Numbered from the stretch's first letter, positions 1-8,559 are shown. The stretch is 64,000 bases of DNA from JACMLD01 sp963705285 (GCA_963705285.1 OY970066.1:1984001-2048000); one strand, 5' to 3'. Translations and numbers: made by a program. The notes: generated from the letters alone by a model not told the origin.

Positions 1-780
1 GCAGCAGATTTGATTGAGATGGGTTGTGCATGGTATGATACACCCGCCGACCTGGCAGCAGCAAGCGATGTAGTGGTAACTATTATTGGCTTTCCAAAAG
101 ATGTGGAAGAATGTTATTTTGGCAACCAGGGTATATTTACAACGTTAAAGCCCGGTGCTATCCTTATTGATATGACCACCACCAGGCCCAGCCTGGCCAT
201 ACAAATTGCCGAACGCGCAGAAAGTATAGGTGCATCTTTTGTAGATGCGCCGGTTTCAGGTGGCCAGGTGGGAGCCATCAACGGCACGCTGTCTATTATG
301 ATAGGTGGAAAAAAAGAAACGGTGGATGCGGTAACACCCTTGTTTGAAGCATTTGGAAAAAATATGGTGCACCAGGGAAAAACAGGCGCCGGCCAGCATG
401 CAAAAATGTGCAACCAGATTGTACTCGCCGGCTCACTCCTGGGCGTTTGCGAAGCACTGGTGTATGGTATCAAATCCGGGTTAAATTTAAACAGCCTGCT
501 TGAATCTATCAGCAAAGGCGCAGCCGCCTGCTGGAGCCTTGATGTTCTGGCACCCAAACTGGTGAAAGGCGATTATGCACCGGGTTTTTCAATAGACAAT
601 TTTGTGAAAGATCTTGCTATTGCATTGGAAGAAGCAGAAGCCATGCGCATTTCTCTGCCGGGGCTGGCACTCGCAAAACAGTTGTATGTAAGTGTGCAGG
701 CGATGGGTAAGGGGTCTTACGGCAACCAGGCATTGTACCTGGCATTGGAAAAACTGGCCAATATGGATCAAAAAAATTAA
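1..780 (+). CDS. NAD(P)-dependent beta-hydroxyacid dehydrogenase (tartronate semialdehyde reductase / 3-hydroxyisobutyrate dehydrogenase family), 5' truncated by window
   Basis: The frame is already open at base 1, so the N-terminal part of the Rossmann fold with the dinucleotide-binding glycine motif lies outside the window. The visible part has the family landmarks in order: the substrate-binding DAPVSGG motif, GAGQHAKMCNQ with the catalytic Lys and the following Asn, and NFVKDLAIALEEA, which matches the KDL..A helix near the end of the family. These enzymes reduce or oxidise short 3-hydroxy acids with NAD(P). The next gene, 16 bases on, is a glycerate kinase. That context favours tartronate semialdehyde to D-glycerate over 3-hydroxyisobutyrate as the reaction, but the choice is inference. 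Confidence 0.88.
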   Translation, partial: AADLIEMGCAWYDTPADLAAASDVVVTIIGFPKDVEECYFGNQGIFTTLKPGAILIDMTTTRPSLAIQIAERAESIGASFVDAPVSGGQVGAINGTLSIMIGGKKETVDAVTPLFEAFGKNMVHQGKTGAGQHAKMCNQIVLAGSLLGVCEALVYGIKSGLNLNSLLESISKGAAACWSLDVLAPKLVKGDYAPGFSIDNFVKDLAIALEEAEAMRISLPGLALAKQLYVSVQAMGKGSYGNQALYLALEKLANMDQKN

Positions 781-796
781 ACGGTTAGTTTTACGC

Positions 797-1933
797 ATGC
801 ATATCCTGATTGCCCCCAATGCATTTAAAAACAGCCTTACGGCAGAAGCAGCGGCCCTTGCTATCAGTAAAGGCTTTATGCAGAGCAGGCTGCAATGTAC
901 GTGTGAGTGTTTTCCGGTGGGCGATGGGGGCGATGGTACTGCTGAACTAATCATAAAAAAACTCCGTGGCAAATGGATAGAAACTGCAGTGCATGATCCG
1001 CTCGGAAAAAATATTACAGCACATGTTGGTTTGATTGATGAAGGCAAAACGGCTATCATTGAAATGGCAGCTGCTTCAGGTTTGCGTTTGTTGCAGCAGC
1101 ACCAGTTAAACCCTTTGCTGGCCACTTCTTACGGAACAGGCGAACAAATAAAAATAGCGCTTGATAAAGGTGCCCGAAAAATAATTATTGGCATGGGCGG
1201 CTCGGCCACGGTAGACGGTGGCTGTGGCATGCTGATGGCCCTCGGCATCCGTTTTCTTGATGCAGCCGGCCATACCATTAACGGATTGCCGGGTAATTTT
1301 GAACAGTTGGCTTTCATTGATCTATCGGCATTGGATAAACGCATATTGCAAACAGAGATAGAAGTGCTGTGCGATGTGGATAATCTTTTGCTGGGGAGCA
1401 AGGGTGCCGCCGCCATGTTTGGACCGCAAAAAGGCGCAACGCCCGAAGCTGTGATACAATTGGATGCCGCACTGGCAACATTTGCCGCGGTTGTATTGCA
1501 GCAAACAGGTAAAGAAATGGCGCATATAAAATACGGCGGTACAGCGGGTGGCGCTGCCGCAGGGTTATTTGCATTGCTAAATGCAAAATTGGTAAACGGT
1601 ATAGAACATTTTCTAGCGCTTACCGGGTTTGATACATCATTGCAACGGGCTAGCCTGGTGGTAACAGGCGAAGGCAGTATAGATGAGCAGACCTTGCAGG
1701 GCAAAGGCCCGTTTGGTGTGGCTTACCGTGCAAAATTGAAACAGCTTCCGGTGATAGGCCTTGCCGGTAAAATTCCATTAGAAAAGAATGAAGCACTGCA
1801 GCAATACTTTGACGTACTAATGCCCATCAGCCACCAGCCGCTTGATTTGCAGGCAGCATTGGCGGCAACCGAAAAAGACCTGGTGCGTACCGCCTTTGCC
1901 CTCGGCGATATGCTGTCGATAAATGTAAAGTAA
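797..1933 (+). CDS. Glycerate kinase (type I, GlxK/GarK family)
   Basis: A 378-residue protein starting MHILIAPNAFKNSLTAEAA. This is the first strand and helix of the glycerate kinase fold, with Asn where many members have Asp (APDSFK). Later family motifs are the glycine-rich GMGGSATVDGGCGML stretch, YGGTAGGAAAGL and TGEGSIDEQTLQGKGP. The enzyme phosphorylates D-glycerate with ATP, giving 2- or 3-phosphoglycerate for glycolysis. The frame is open further upstream to 692, but that extension overlaps the preceding gene and does not look like family sequence, so the ATG at 797 is chosen. It is probably co-transcribed with the dehydrogenase before it: product of one, substrate of the other. Confidence 0.92.
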   Translation: MHILIAPNAFKNSLTAEAAALAISKGFMQSRLQCTCECFPVGDGGDGTAELIIKKLRGKWIETAVHDPLGKNITAHVGLIDEGKTAIIEMAAASGLRLLQQHQLNPLLATSYGTGEQIKIALDKGARKIIIGMGGSATVDGGCGMLMALGIRFLDAAGHTINGLPGNFEQLAFIDLSALDKRILQTEIEVLCDVDNLLLGSKGAAAMFGPQKGATPEAVIQLDAALATFAAVVLQQTGKEMAHIKYGGTAGGAAAGLFALLNAKLVNGIEHFLALTGFDTSLQRASLVVTGEGSIDEQTLQGKGPFGVAYRAKLKQLPVIGLAGKIPLEKNEALQQYFDVLMPISHQPLDLQAALAATEKDLVRTAFALGDMLSINVK

Positions 1934-2089
1934 TTGCACGCGAGTTTAGTATCCACTATGATGTACGCGCCGAAAAACCTGTTGCTGTCAGCTCCGCACC
2001 ATGGGTTTGAAAAATAATCAGGAGATCACAATACGGGCTCACAAAAAAACGTACTTTTCTGCCGCATTTATTCACACAAAACCAGCACA

Positions 2090-2758
2090 ATGATCAAAAT
2101 GATTGTTTTTGATATGGCAGGCACAACAGTGAACGAACAGAATGTTGTGTACAAAACGCTTCGGCAGGCCATCAATGAAAAAGGATTTGATGTTACATTG
2201 GATCAGGTGTTGCTGGAAGGTGCAGGCAAAGAAAAATTGCAGGCCATCAAAAGCATCCTGGCCGTATATGCACAGAAAAACGATGATGCATTAGCGGCTG
2301 CTATTTACCAGCGTTTTATGGTGTTGCTAACCGAAGCCTACGATAAAGAAGTGATCACTGAACAAAACAATGCCACCAGGTTATTCCACGCTTTGAAAGA
2401 TAAAAATGTACTGGTTGTTTTAAACACGGGTTACAATGCAGCAACTGCCCACTTGCTGGTGAAAAAGCTGGGCTGGGTGAAAGGACAAGATTTTGATGGC
2501 CTGATCACGGCTACCGATGTTGGTAAAAACCGCCCCAATCCGGATATGATTTTGCTGGCCATGCAACAGTTTGGTATTAACAACGGTTCAGAAGTGGCCA
2601 AAGTGGGTGATTCTATTATTGACATTGAAGAAGGAAAAAATGCCGGTTGCAGCCTTACCGTGGGCATCACTACGGGGGCGCATACACTCCAACAATTACA
2701 AACCGCCCGCCCGTCTTATATTATTAACGACCTGATGGAGCTACTGCCACTGGTATAA
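2090..2758 (+). CDS. Phosphonatase-like HAD-superfamily hydrolase
   Basis: A 222-residue HAD hydrolase. Motif I is D8-MAGTT, with the nucleophile Asp and Ala two residues later, as in phosphonoacetaldehyde hydrolase (DWAGTT) rather than the usual DxD. Motif II is the NTGYN stretch, motif III the Lys in VGKNRPNP, and motif IV GDSIIDIEEGKNAG. Length and motif I fit the phosphonatase-like family rather than true PhnX; whether the Schiff-base lysine of PhnX is present cannot be settled by eye. The gene follows the glycerate kinase after 156 bases and ends at a strong terminator, so all three genes may form one unit. The substrate is unknown. Confidence 0.85.
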   Translation: MIKMIVFDMAGTTVNEQNVVYKTLRQAINEKGFDVTLDQVLLEGAGKEKLQAIKSILAVYAQKNDDALAAAIYQRFMVLLTEAYDKEVITEQNNATRLFHALKDKNVLVVLNTGYNAATAHLLVKKLGWVKGQDFDGLITATDVGKNRPNPDMILLAMQQFGINNGSEVAKVGDSIIDIEEGKNAGCSLTVGITTGAHTLQQLQTARPSYIINDLMELLPLV

Positions 2759-2760
2759 AC

Positions 2761-2790
2761 AAAAACCGAAGGCGGCAAGCTTCGGTTTTT
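2761..2790 (+). terminator. Rho-independent terminator after the HAD gene
   Basis: An 11-base perfect stem, AAAAACCGAAG (2761-2771) against CTTCGGTTTTT (2780-2790), with an 8-base loop and a run of T in the right arm. It starts two bases after the HAD stop codon. The A-rich left arm means it could also work in reverse. Confidence 0.9.
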
Positions 2791-3152
2791 AGATTTAACG
2801 GGTGGTTTTTCTTAACGCTTATTTATATCTTTTGCAGGGTCATGTGTATCAGGCTGGCAAGTTTAGTCCGTATTAGCTAACACCCACATTGTATTGCTTG
2901 GCAGGTATAATTCCGGAAGAAAAAACGGGTAACAGATTATTGGGCACACTAAAGTAATGTAACGGGCAGCTAAAAAGTATAGGTATATTAATAAATACTT
3001 CATCTAAAATACCATAAAATCTTCGCGGTCATCTTTTTTGGGGGTAGTACAAATCTACCATTGCATGGTTGAAGCGGTTGTTGCATGTTTGCGTTTCATT
3101 GCGGTCTGCGCAAAGCCGCTATCAGTTAACCATTAAAAACATACACCGCAGT
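2791..3152. other. Intergenic region, no gene seen
   Basis: About 360 bases between the HAD terminator and the flavoprotein start. A frame open from 3069 joins the flavoprotein but reads as non-family sequence. No clear TAnnTTTG element, RNA gene or repeat was found. It presumably holds the promoter of the monooxygenase. Confidence 0.5.
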
Positions 3153-4439
3153 ATGAAAAATACAACTATGGATGTTATTGTAATTGGCGCGGGCCACGCG
3201 GGACTCAGCGCCAGTTATTATTTAACCCAAAAAGGAATGAAGCACCTGGTGCTGGAACGTGGAAAAATAGGCGAATCATGGCGCACCCAGCGATGGGATT
3301 CGTTTGTAATGAATACCGGGTATGCCGCCAACCAATTGCCAGGCAACGGCCAACAACCTGCCTCTGACATTTTTGTTAGTGCAATAGCATTTGCTGATGC
3401 GTTAAATGATTATGCAGACAGGTTTCAATTACCGGTTAAAGAACATACTGCTGTTATTGCTGTAGAAGAATTGCCAGGCCAGCAAATGTTCGCGGTAAAA
3501 GTGGTTGAAAACGGACAGCACCATACCTATAATGCCCGGCAGGTAATTATCAGTGCGGGCAGTCAGACCAGTAAAAAGATCCCCGGCTTTGCGCATAAGC
3601 TTCCTGCTAGCCTTTTACAGTTGCATACCAGTGAGTATCGCAATGCATCGCAGTTGCCGGCGGGCGCGGTATTGATAGTGGGCAGTGCACAATCCGGGTG
3701 CCAGGTAGCAGCAGATATTGCCAGGTCAGGAAAAAAAGTATGGCTGTCTACCAGCATGGTAGGGCGGGTGCCGCGGCAATACCGGGGTAAAGATATTATG
3801 GACTGGCTCTTTACCATCGGGTTTTTTGATGCCCGTAAATCTGATATAACGGATCCGGTTATCCGGAATATTAAACCACCACAACTTACGGGCGCAGATG
3901 GCGGCCATCAAACCATCAGCTTGCAATGGCTGGCAAAAAAAGGAGTGGCTATTGTGGGTAGAACAAAAGATGCCGATGAAAACGCCATCTTTTTTGAGCA
4001 AGATGCGGCCACACATGTGCAGTTTGCAGACGGATTTTCAGCCATGGTAAAAAATAAAATCGATGGTTTTATTGCAGCAAACGGTATACTGGCGCCCGCA
4101 CCTGAAGATGATACCGCCGATTTGCCCGATAATGGATCAGGCTGTGTATCTGACCGTTCTTCTTTGCATATAAAGAAAGATGATATTGGCACTGTTATCT
4201 GGACTACAGGATTCAGCGCTGATTTTAGTTTTATTAAGATGCCTGTATGTAACAATGAGGGCCTTCCCATGCACGAAGAAGGCGTTAGTTCTATTGCGGG
4301 TTTGTATTTTTTAGGATTACCCTGGCTGCGTACCATGAAATCTGCATTGATAAACGGAACAAAAGACGATGCTGCATTTATTGTTGAAAAAGTACACGCC
4401 TACAGCCAGCGGTACAATTTACATTCCGTTTTGCCATAG
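3153..4439 (+). CDS. FAD/NADPH-dependent monooxygenase-like oxidoreductase (FMO/CzcO type)
   Basis: A 428-residue protein starting MKNTTMDVIVIGAGHAGLSA, with the FAD-binding GxGxxG at residues 12-17. A GESWRTQRWDSF segment follows, typical of flavin-containing monooxygenases. A second dinucleotide fold begins at VLIVGSAQSGCQVAADIA and should bind NADPH. The late VIWTTGF segment matches the conserved [TS]GF motif of the family. The open frame extends 28 codons upstream to 3069, but the FAD motif sits at the usual distance from the ATG at 3153. It is a cytoplasmic enzyme; the substrate cannot be told. It is monocistronic on the plus strand and convergent with the aminotransferase-like gene. Confidence 0.85.
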   Translation: MKNTTMDVIVIGAGHAGLSASYYLTQKGMKHLVLERGKIGESWRTQRWDSFVMNTGYAANQLPGNGQQPASDIFVSAIAFADALNDYADRFQLPVKEHTAVIAVEELPGQQMFAVKVVENGQHHTYNARQVIISAGSQTSKKIPGFAHKLPASLLQLHTSEYRNASQLPAGAVLIVGSAQSGCQVAADIARSGKKVWLSTSMVGRVPRQYRGKDIMDWLFTIGFFDARKSDITDPVIRNIKPPQLTGADGGHQTISLQWLAKKGVAIVGRTKDADENAIFFEQDAATHVQFADGFSAMVKNKIDGFIAANGILAPAPEDDTADLPDNGSGCVSDRSSLHIKKDDIGTVIWTTGFSADFSFIKMPVCNNEGLPMHEEGVSSIAGLYFLGLPWLRTMKSALINGTKDDAAFIVEKVHAYSQRYNLHSVLP

Positions 4440-4477
4440 TATGATTGTTTTTCTTAGTTTTAGCGTTCACGTTTTAA

Positions 4478-4558
4478 ATGATGAATGCTATGAAACTATT
4501 GTTGCCAGTTTTTTATACGGTAACCTGCCTGCTGCTACACGGCCATGCATTACAATGA
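4478..4558 (+). pseudogene. Possible stub of a secreted protein: signal-peptide-like 26-codon frame
   Basis: In the gap between the monooxygenase and the aminotransferase-like gene, a frame starting ATGATG encodes MMNAMKLLLPVFYTV followed by TCLLLHGHALQ and then TGA. It reads like a signal peptide (Lys, hydrophobic core, small residues before Gln) that ends exactly where a mature protein would begin. The following bases give only short frames in all three phases. It may be the remnant of a truncated secreted-protein gene, or chance. Confidence 0.3.
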
Positions 4559-4632
4559 CAGGTTGTACAGGCCAATTCAGAAAATGGGGCAGAACACGGC
4601 TGCTGGCGACAGTAAAGATTAGCTTACAGTGA

Positions 4633-5934
4633 TCAATAACCGCTTTTGGCAAATGTGGTAATGCCGTCTACCAATGCATCCAGGTTTTTGGTGGTAGTAT
4701 ATACGTTAGGTGTTATTCTTACACCTTTTATATTTTCCCATTCCACTGCCACGGTGTGTATCTTGTATTTCTCAAAAAGAAAACTGGTGAGTTCTGCAGG
4801 TTTTTTTCCTTCAATGGCTACCGAACCTATGGCGCAACCAAATGCCGGCTTCATAGAAGTGTTCAGTTTTATTGTAGGAATGTCTTTAACGCGGCCCATC
4901 CAGTAGTTCTTAAGATAAAGCAGCCGTTCTTCTTTTCTTTTGCTGCCAATCATTTCATGAAACTCAACTGCTTTACCAATGGCCTGTTCAATAAAGAACG
5001 GGCGGGTGCCCAGGTTCTCAAATTTGCGGATGTCTTCACTTTTAGCATCACCAGCGGCAAATAGCGGATAAATATTTTTAATTTTTTCTTTTTTGATATA
5101 CAGCATACCACTACCTATACACGCACCTAACCATTTGTGCAGGCTGGTGCCAAAATAATCTGCACCCAGTTGAGGAAGGGTAAATTCAAATTGCGCAAAA
5201 CTGTGTGCGCCATCCACCAGTACCTCAATGCCCTTTGCATGCGCTGCGTCGGCAATTTTTCTTACCGGTATTATTTGTCCGTTCCAGTTAATAACATGGG
5301 TAACCTGTACCAGTTTTGTTTTAGATGTAAATGCCTTTATGTACTGGCCCGCCATATAATCGCTGTCTTCGCTGGGCAGGTCCAGGTTTATCCAAACCAG
5401 CTTAATGCCGTCGCGCTGTTCGCGCTGTTTCCATGCATTGATGGTGTTCGGATAGTCCTGCTTGCTAAGTACTATTTCATCGCCTGCTTTTAAATCCAAA
5501 CCAAAAATAATAGTTTCCAATGCCTCTGATGCGTTGCGTTGAATAGCAATTTCTTCGGCCTGCGTGCCCGCGAGCGCCGCTATGTTTTTTCGAAGCGGTT
5601 CACGGCCCTGGTCAAGTATATTCCACATATAATAACTCGGTGCCTCGCTGCAATAATCGTGGTAGCGCTTCATAGCCTCCTGCACTGTTTTGGGAGAGGG
5701 CGATACGCCACCATTATTCAGGTTGATGATCGCAGGCGAAACGGTATAGGATTGCTGCACATAATACCAGAAATCTTCTTCACTTGCCAATTGGTCTGGT
5801 GCCACGCTGGCGGCATTTTGCAACGCGTGTTGCAGGTTACGGCTCCACGCAGGTTGCGTAATGGATGCCAGCAGGGCGGTGGCAGAAAATGCACCGGCCT
5901 TGCCAAAAAACGAGCGACGGTTAAAAGCAGTCAT
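4633..5934 (-). CDS. Tat-exported class V aminotransferase family protein (isopenicillin-N-epimerase-like)
   Basis: 433 residues from the ATG at 5934, chosen because it starts directly at a twin-arginine signal: MTAFNRRSFFGKAG, then a hydrophobic stretch and an AWS-R cleavage-like site. An open extension to 6063 lacks signal-like sequence. The mature part is a fold-type I PLP enzyme of aminotransferase class V. It has LNNGGVSPSP near the start, D241 in VLVDGAHSF to hold the pyridine nitrogen, and K267 in GTSLHKW as the Schiff-base lysine. Relatives include isopenicillin N epimerase and cysteine desulfurases, but neighbours give no clue to the substrate. An exported PLP enzyme is unusual and would need Tat export after cytoplasmic folding with cofactor. 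Confidence 0.85.
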   Translation of the reverse strand: MTAFNRRSFFGKAGAFSATALLASITQPAWSRNLQHALQNAASVAPDQLASEEDFWYYVQQSYTVSPAIINLNNGGVSPSPKTVQEAMKRYHDYCSEAPSYYMWNILDQGREPLRKNIAALAGTQAEEIAIQRNASEALETIIFGLDLKAGDEIVLSKQDYPNTINAWKQREQRDGIKLVWINLDLPSEDSDYMAGQYIKAFTSKTKLVQVTHVINWNGQIIPVRKIADAAHAKGIEVLVDGAHSFAQFEFTLPQLGADYFGTSLHKWLGACIGSGMLYIKKEKIKNIYPLFAAGDAKSEDIRKFENLGTRPFFIEQAIGKAVEFHEMIGSKRKEERLLYLKNYWMGRVKDIPTIKLNTSMKPAFGCAIGSVAIEGKKPAELTSFLFEKYKIHTVAVEWENIKGVRITPNVYTTTKNLDALVDGITTFAKSGY

Positions 5935-6108
5935 AATAAATTGATTTTGCAGCGGGGGAACTGATGAAAAGAAAGATAAGCAATAAATGTCATAATTACA
6001 GTAATCCCTTTTGATGGCATATGTGTACGGTAATTGTGGTAAGTGGTGAATTTCTGTCAGCAACGCAAAACATTTTACATTACCGTGGTGCGTGGCTATT
6101 TTTGCCGT

Positions 6109-6585
6109 ATGCTATTGAAGGGTACACTCCGGGCAGCCGGTATTATTTATTTTTCTGTTCTTTTTTATATCTTCTTCCTTGCGAGGCGACGGCCGCGACC
6201 ATCATTTAACCGGCATGTTTTTCCCCCCAATATTATTCCGCTAAGAAATAAATTTCAGGATGCCGCATTGTACCATACCATGCGTGACATTGATAAATGG
6301 AATTTTATTACCGATCTGCTGGGCAACATTCTAATATTTATTCCCGTACCTTTTTTTCTGTCATTGTTTTTCCGCATTAAAAGCACTGCCAGGTTGGTGT
6401 TGATTTCTTTTTTGTTAAGTTTTCTGGTAGAAAGTTGCCAGTATATATTGGGCATTGGTGTGGCAGATGTGGATGATGTTATACTCAATACCCTGGGGGC
6501 TTGTATAGGGGTGGTGCTGCTCAGGCTGGTTGTTGGTTTCAGAATGAAGCGCAGTAAAAATTCAAAATTCAAAAGTAAAAATTAA
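6109..6585 (+). CDS. VanZ-like membrane protein
   Basis: 158 residues from the ATG at 6109; an open extension to 6043 is not obviously coding. The layout is VanZ-like: a first membrane helix (AAGIIYFSVLFYIFFLA), a loop containing NIIPLRN, then WNFITDLLGNILIFIPVPFFLSL as second helix with the conserved N-x-L-x-F-x-P core. A third helix and the SCQYILGIGVADVDDVILNTLGA segment follow, matching the ...Q...GR..D..D...N..G signature of the family. VanZ proteins are small membrane proteins, some linked to glycopeptide tolerance; the cellular role here is unknown. The protein ends in a Lys/Ser-rich tail just before the repeat tract. Confidence 0.8.
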   Translation: MLLKGTLRAAGIIYFSVLFYIFFLARRRPRPSFNRHVFPPNIIPLRNKFQDAALYHTMRDIDKWNFITDLLGNILIFIPVPFFLSLFFRIKSTARLVLISFLLSFLVESCQYILGIGVADVDDVILNTLGACIGVVLLRLVVGFRMKRSKNSKFKSKN

Positions 6586-6611
6586 AATGCCCTCGGCTCT
6601 TATCGCATAAT

Positions 6612-6950
6612 ACATCAGCCATCAGCGATTTCCTCCGGTTGTTGCACCAAAGCAAATCAGCGATGATCACATCAGCCATCAGCGATTTCCTCCGGATATT
6701 GCACCAAAGCAAATCAGCGATTATCAAATCAGCGATCAGAGATTCCCTCCGGCTGCATCAAAGTAAATCAGCGATTATCACATCAGCGATCAGAGATTCC
6801 CCAGCGATCAGAGATTCCCTCCGGCTGCATCAAAGTAAATCAGCGATTATCAAATCAGCGATCAGAGATTCCCCAGCGATCAGAGATTCCCTCCGGCTGC
6901 ATCAAAGTAAATCAGCGATTATCACATCACAGATCAGCCATCGCTCCCCT
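6612..6950. repeat. Tandem intergenic repeat, five full units and one partial unit
   Basis: Units begin near 6612, 6669, 6726, 6780, 6852 and 6924, so the successive periods are 57, 57, 54, 72 and 72 bases. The core elements are ATCAGCGATCAGAGATTCC, CTCCGG, CATCAAAG and AAATCAGCGATTATCA. The two 72-base units contain an extra 18-base copy of CCAGCGATCAGAGATTCC. All periods are multiples of three, so a plus-strand frame from 6639 stays open through the tract, repeating HQSKSAII and SAIRDS. I regard the frame as probably a by-product of the repeat, not a gene, but cannot exclude a repetitive peptide. Confidence 0.9.
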
Positions 6951-7054
6951 GGTTCGCACTTTTATCAGGTAATATATAAAAATGGTCAGTACTGCACCCG
7001 CAAGCAGGGTATCAAAACACAAAAGAATCCTGAAGAGATGAATGGAGCTCATGT

Positions 7055-7255
7055 TTAACAGGTTATTAGCTGGTGAATATCAGTTTGGTTAAGGTATCTT
7101 TTTTTGGGCTCTGTACCGGAAAGCAGCTGAATAAAAGAGTCTTCAAACTCCATCCATGCGGCGCCGGGCAGCATATCGCACGAAAGGGCTTGGTAAAAAG
7201 ATTCTCTGGGTTGATCCGGGCCCTGTGATAAGGTGGCTGCATTGTTATTTTTCAT
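7055..7255 (-). CDS. Small hypothetical protein (66 aa)
   Basis: A short frame beginning MKNNNAATLSQGPDQPRESF, with mixed charge, many polar residues and no membrane segment. Composition is protein-like rather than low complexity, and the start lies in A/T-rich DNA as is common in this group. No family recognised. It sits between the repeat tract and another small frame on the same strand, so both may be short genes or chance. Confidence 0.4.
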   Translation of the reverse strand: MKNNNAATLSQGPDQPRESFYQALSCDMLPGAAWMEFEDSFIQLLSGTEPKKRYLNQTDIHQLITC

Positions 7256-7350
7256 GATGAGGTGCTGTATATAAAAATGGCAAAATGGTAAAGGAAGGGG
7301 CCGGACTAAACTTTTTGCGGTAAGGTTCTAACGGTTCAATGGTTAAGGGC

Positions 7351-7536
7351 TTAATTATAACAGGGTGTTACAAATTGGTTACTGGTAAAACGGACAAAAC
7401 TGCTTTTTGCTGGTTTTGTTTCCACTGGTTTAAAGTTGCGGGTTTCTTTAAACAATAAAATGTAGCCGCGGTAGCAATAGAGCATAACCCTGCCTGCGCA
7501 GGCAGAAACGGTGTTTTGAATCTTCAGGGATTTCAT
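7351..7536 (-). CDS. Doubtful small hypothetical protein (61 aa)
   Basis: The frame begins MKSLKIQNTVSACAGRVMLY and follows an A-rich leader. It overlaps a 16-base perfect palindrome at 7490-7505, which encodes the SACAGR part. A coding region carrying such an intergenic-type palindrome is suspicious, so this may not be a gene. No family recognised. Confidence 0.25.
   Translation of the reverse strand: MKSLKIQNTVSACAGRVMLYCYRGYILLFKETRNFKPVETKPAKSSFVRFTSNQFVTPCYN
7490..7505. repeat. 16-base perfect palindrome CTGCCTGCGCAGGCAG
   Basis: The sequence CTGCCTGCGCAGGCAG reads the same on both strands. A related palindrome with the same CTGC/GCAG ends occurs at 44820-44841, which suggests a dispersed small palindromic element. 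Confidence 0.7.
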
Positions 7537-8027
7537 GGTGATTTTTTATTGGTTAAGGCTTTTGTTTTACAAATATGTACTGTAAATGCCTGCCTAAAAA
7601 CTATTAGTGAGTGTAGTGCATGGTTAGCCGGGCGAAATGTAGAAAAACCGGTATGAAGCGCTTTAGGCCATGCGTTTGGCAACCCAGCCAAACTTGCCGG
7701 CATACGAAAAGATCGCTCTGCTTCGGTGACCGGCAAAACATATAGTTGAGACGGCGTTTGCCTTACGGAAGCACATACCACATTGAACAAATGATACAGG
7801 ATGTATAAAATACACGCTTCGGTAGTATCATTATACCATTGGAGCAGAATCGGTTTTCTGTATGGTGGCATTGAACAATATTTGCCGTCGTTTAAAGTGA
7901 AGTCAGTATGAAGCAGGGATGAACCCTTAAAATGCATCGCACGGCTTATCGCTTTCTGAAATAATAATGCAGTATGACGGTACCGGATATAGCAGACGGC
8001 AGCAATGATAAAATCGCTAGTAAACAC
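7537..8027. other. Intergenic region before the globin gene
   Basis: About 490 bases. A long minus-strand frame (7533-8177) runs through it and into the globin gene on the opposite strand. Its composition is poor (Cys, His and Tyr rich, no recognisable domain), so it is not called. Plus-strand codons from 7974 could extend the globin by 18 residues. No clear promoter element was found. Confidence 0.5.
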
Positions 8028-8441
8028 ATGACAGCACAGCAAATTGTACTGGTACAAAGGTCCTGGAAGCTTTTGCGGGATGTTGACCCGCATATTATTG
8101 GTGAGGTTTTCTACGGAAAGATGTTTAACGACGTGCCTTCTCTGCGAAAAATGTTCAAAGCCCCCTTGCCCGCCCAATACAAAAAATTAACGGACATGCT
8201 CAGCGTAATGGTGGGCAGGTTACACAACCTGCAAGAGATTACCGATGAGATAAGGCTGATGGCCGAACGGCATACCGGGTATGGCGTAAAACCCTGGCAT
8301 TATCAAGTGGTGGGCGACGCCCTGCTGTTTACGATGGAACACGGTCTTGGCAACGACTGGAACGACGAAGTAAAAGAAGCCTGGCAATCTTGTTACGCAC
8401 TGATTTCCGGCATCATGATAGAGGCTTCTCGTTTCAGTTAA
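8028..8441 (+). CDS. Single-domain bacterial globin
   Basis: 137 residues from the ATG at 8028, where MTAQQIVLVQRSWKLL forms the A helix; an in-frame ATG at 7974 would add 18 residues not expected for the fold. Landmarks are Y29 in EVFYGKMF (position B10), F43 (CD1), Q50 as a candidate E7 distal residue, and H82 in AERHTGYGVKP as proximal haem ligand, followed by HYQVVGDALLFTM. The pattern matches Vitreoscilla haemoglobin and the globin domain of flavohaemoglobin Hmp, but there is no reductase domain here. Expected roles are oxygen binding or NO detoxification with a separate reductase. Neighbours give no link. Confidence 0.9.
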   Translation: MTAQQIVLVQRSWKLLRDVDPHIIGEVFYGKMFNDVPSLRKMFKAPLPAQYKKLTDMLSVMVGRLHNLQEITDEIRLMAERHTGYGVKPWHYQVVGDALLFTMEHGLGNDWNDEVKEAWQSCYALISGIMIEASRFS

Positions 8442-8559
8442 GGATACAACCCGAAATCTATCACCGGTTCGGCTTATTTTTACCACCCTTCCCTTGCACC
8501 TGCCTACATTTCCGCAGAGCTGATTTTGCCGGGGTTTAATTGTTTGTTACTTTCAAAAC

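Noticed and set aside
114..557. 147-codon minus-strand frame inside the dehydrogenase gene
   Set aside because: Lies fully antisense to a gene with intact family motifs and shows no domain of its own.
6639..7058. 139-codon plus-strand frame through the tandem repeat
   Set aside because: Its content is the repeat itself (HQSKSAII, SAIRDS); no non-repeat domain or convincing start. Reported as a repeat and a finding instead of a gene.
7533..8177. 214-codon minus-strand frame between the small genes and the globin
   Set aside because: It overlaps the globin gene antisense, is rich in Cys, His and Tyr, and matches no family I know.
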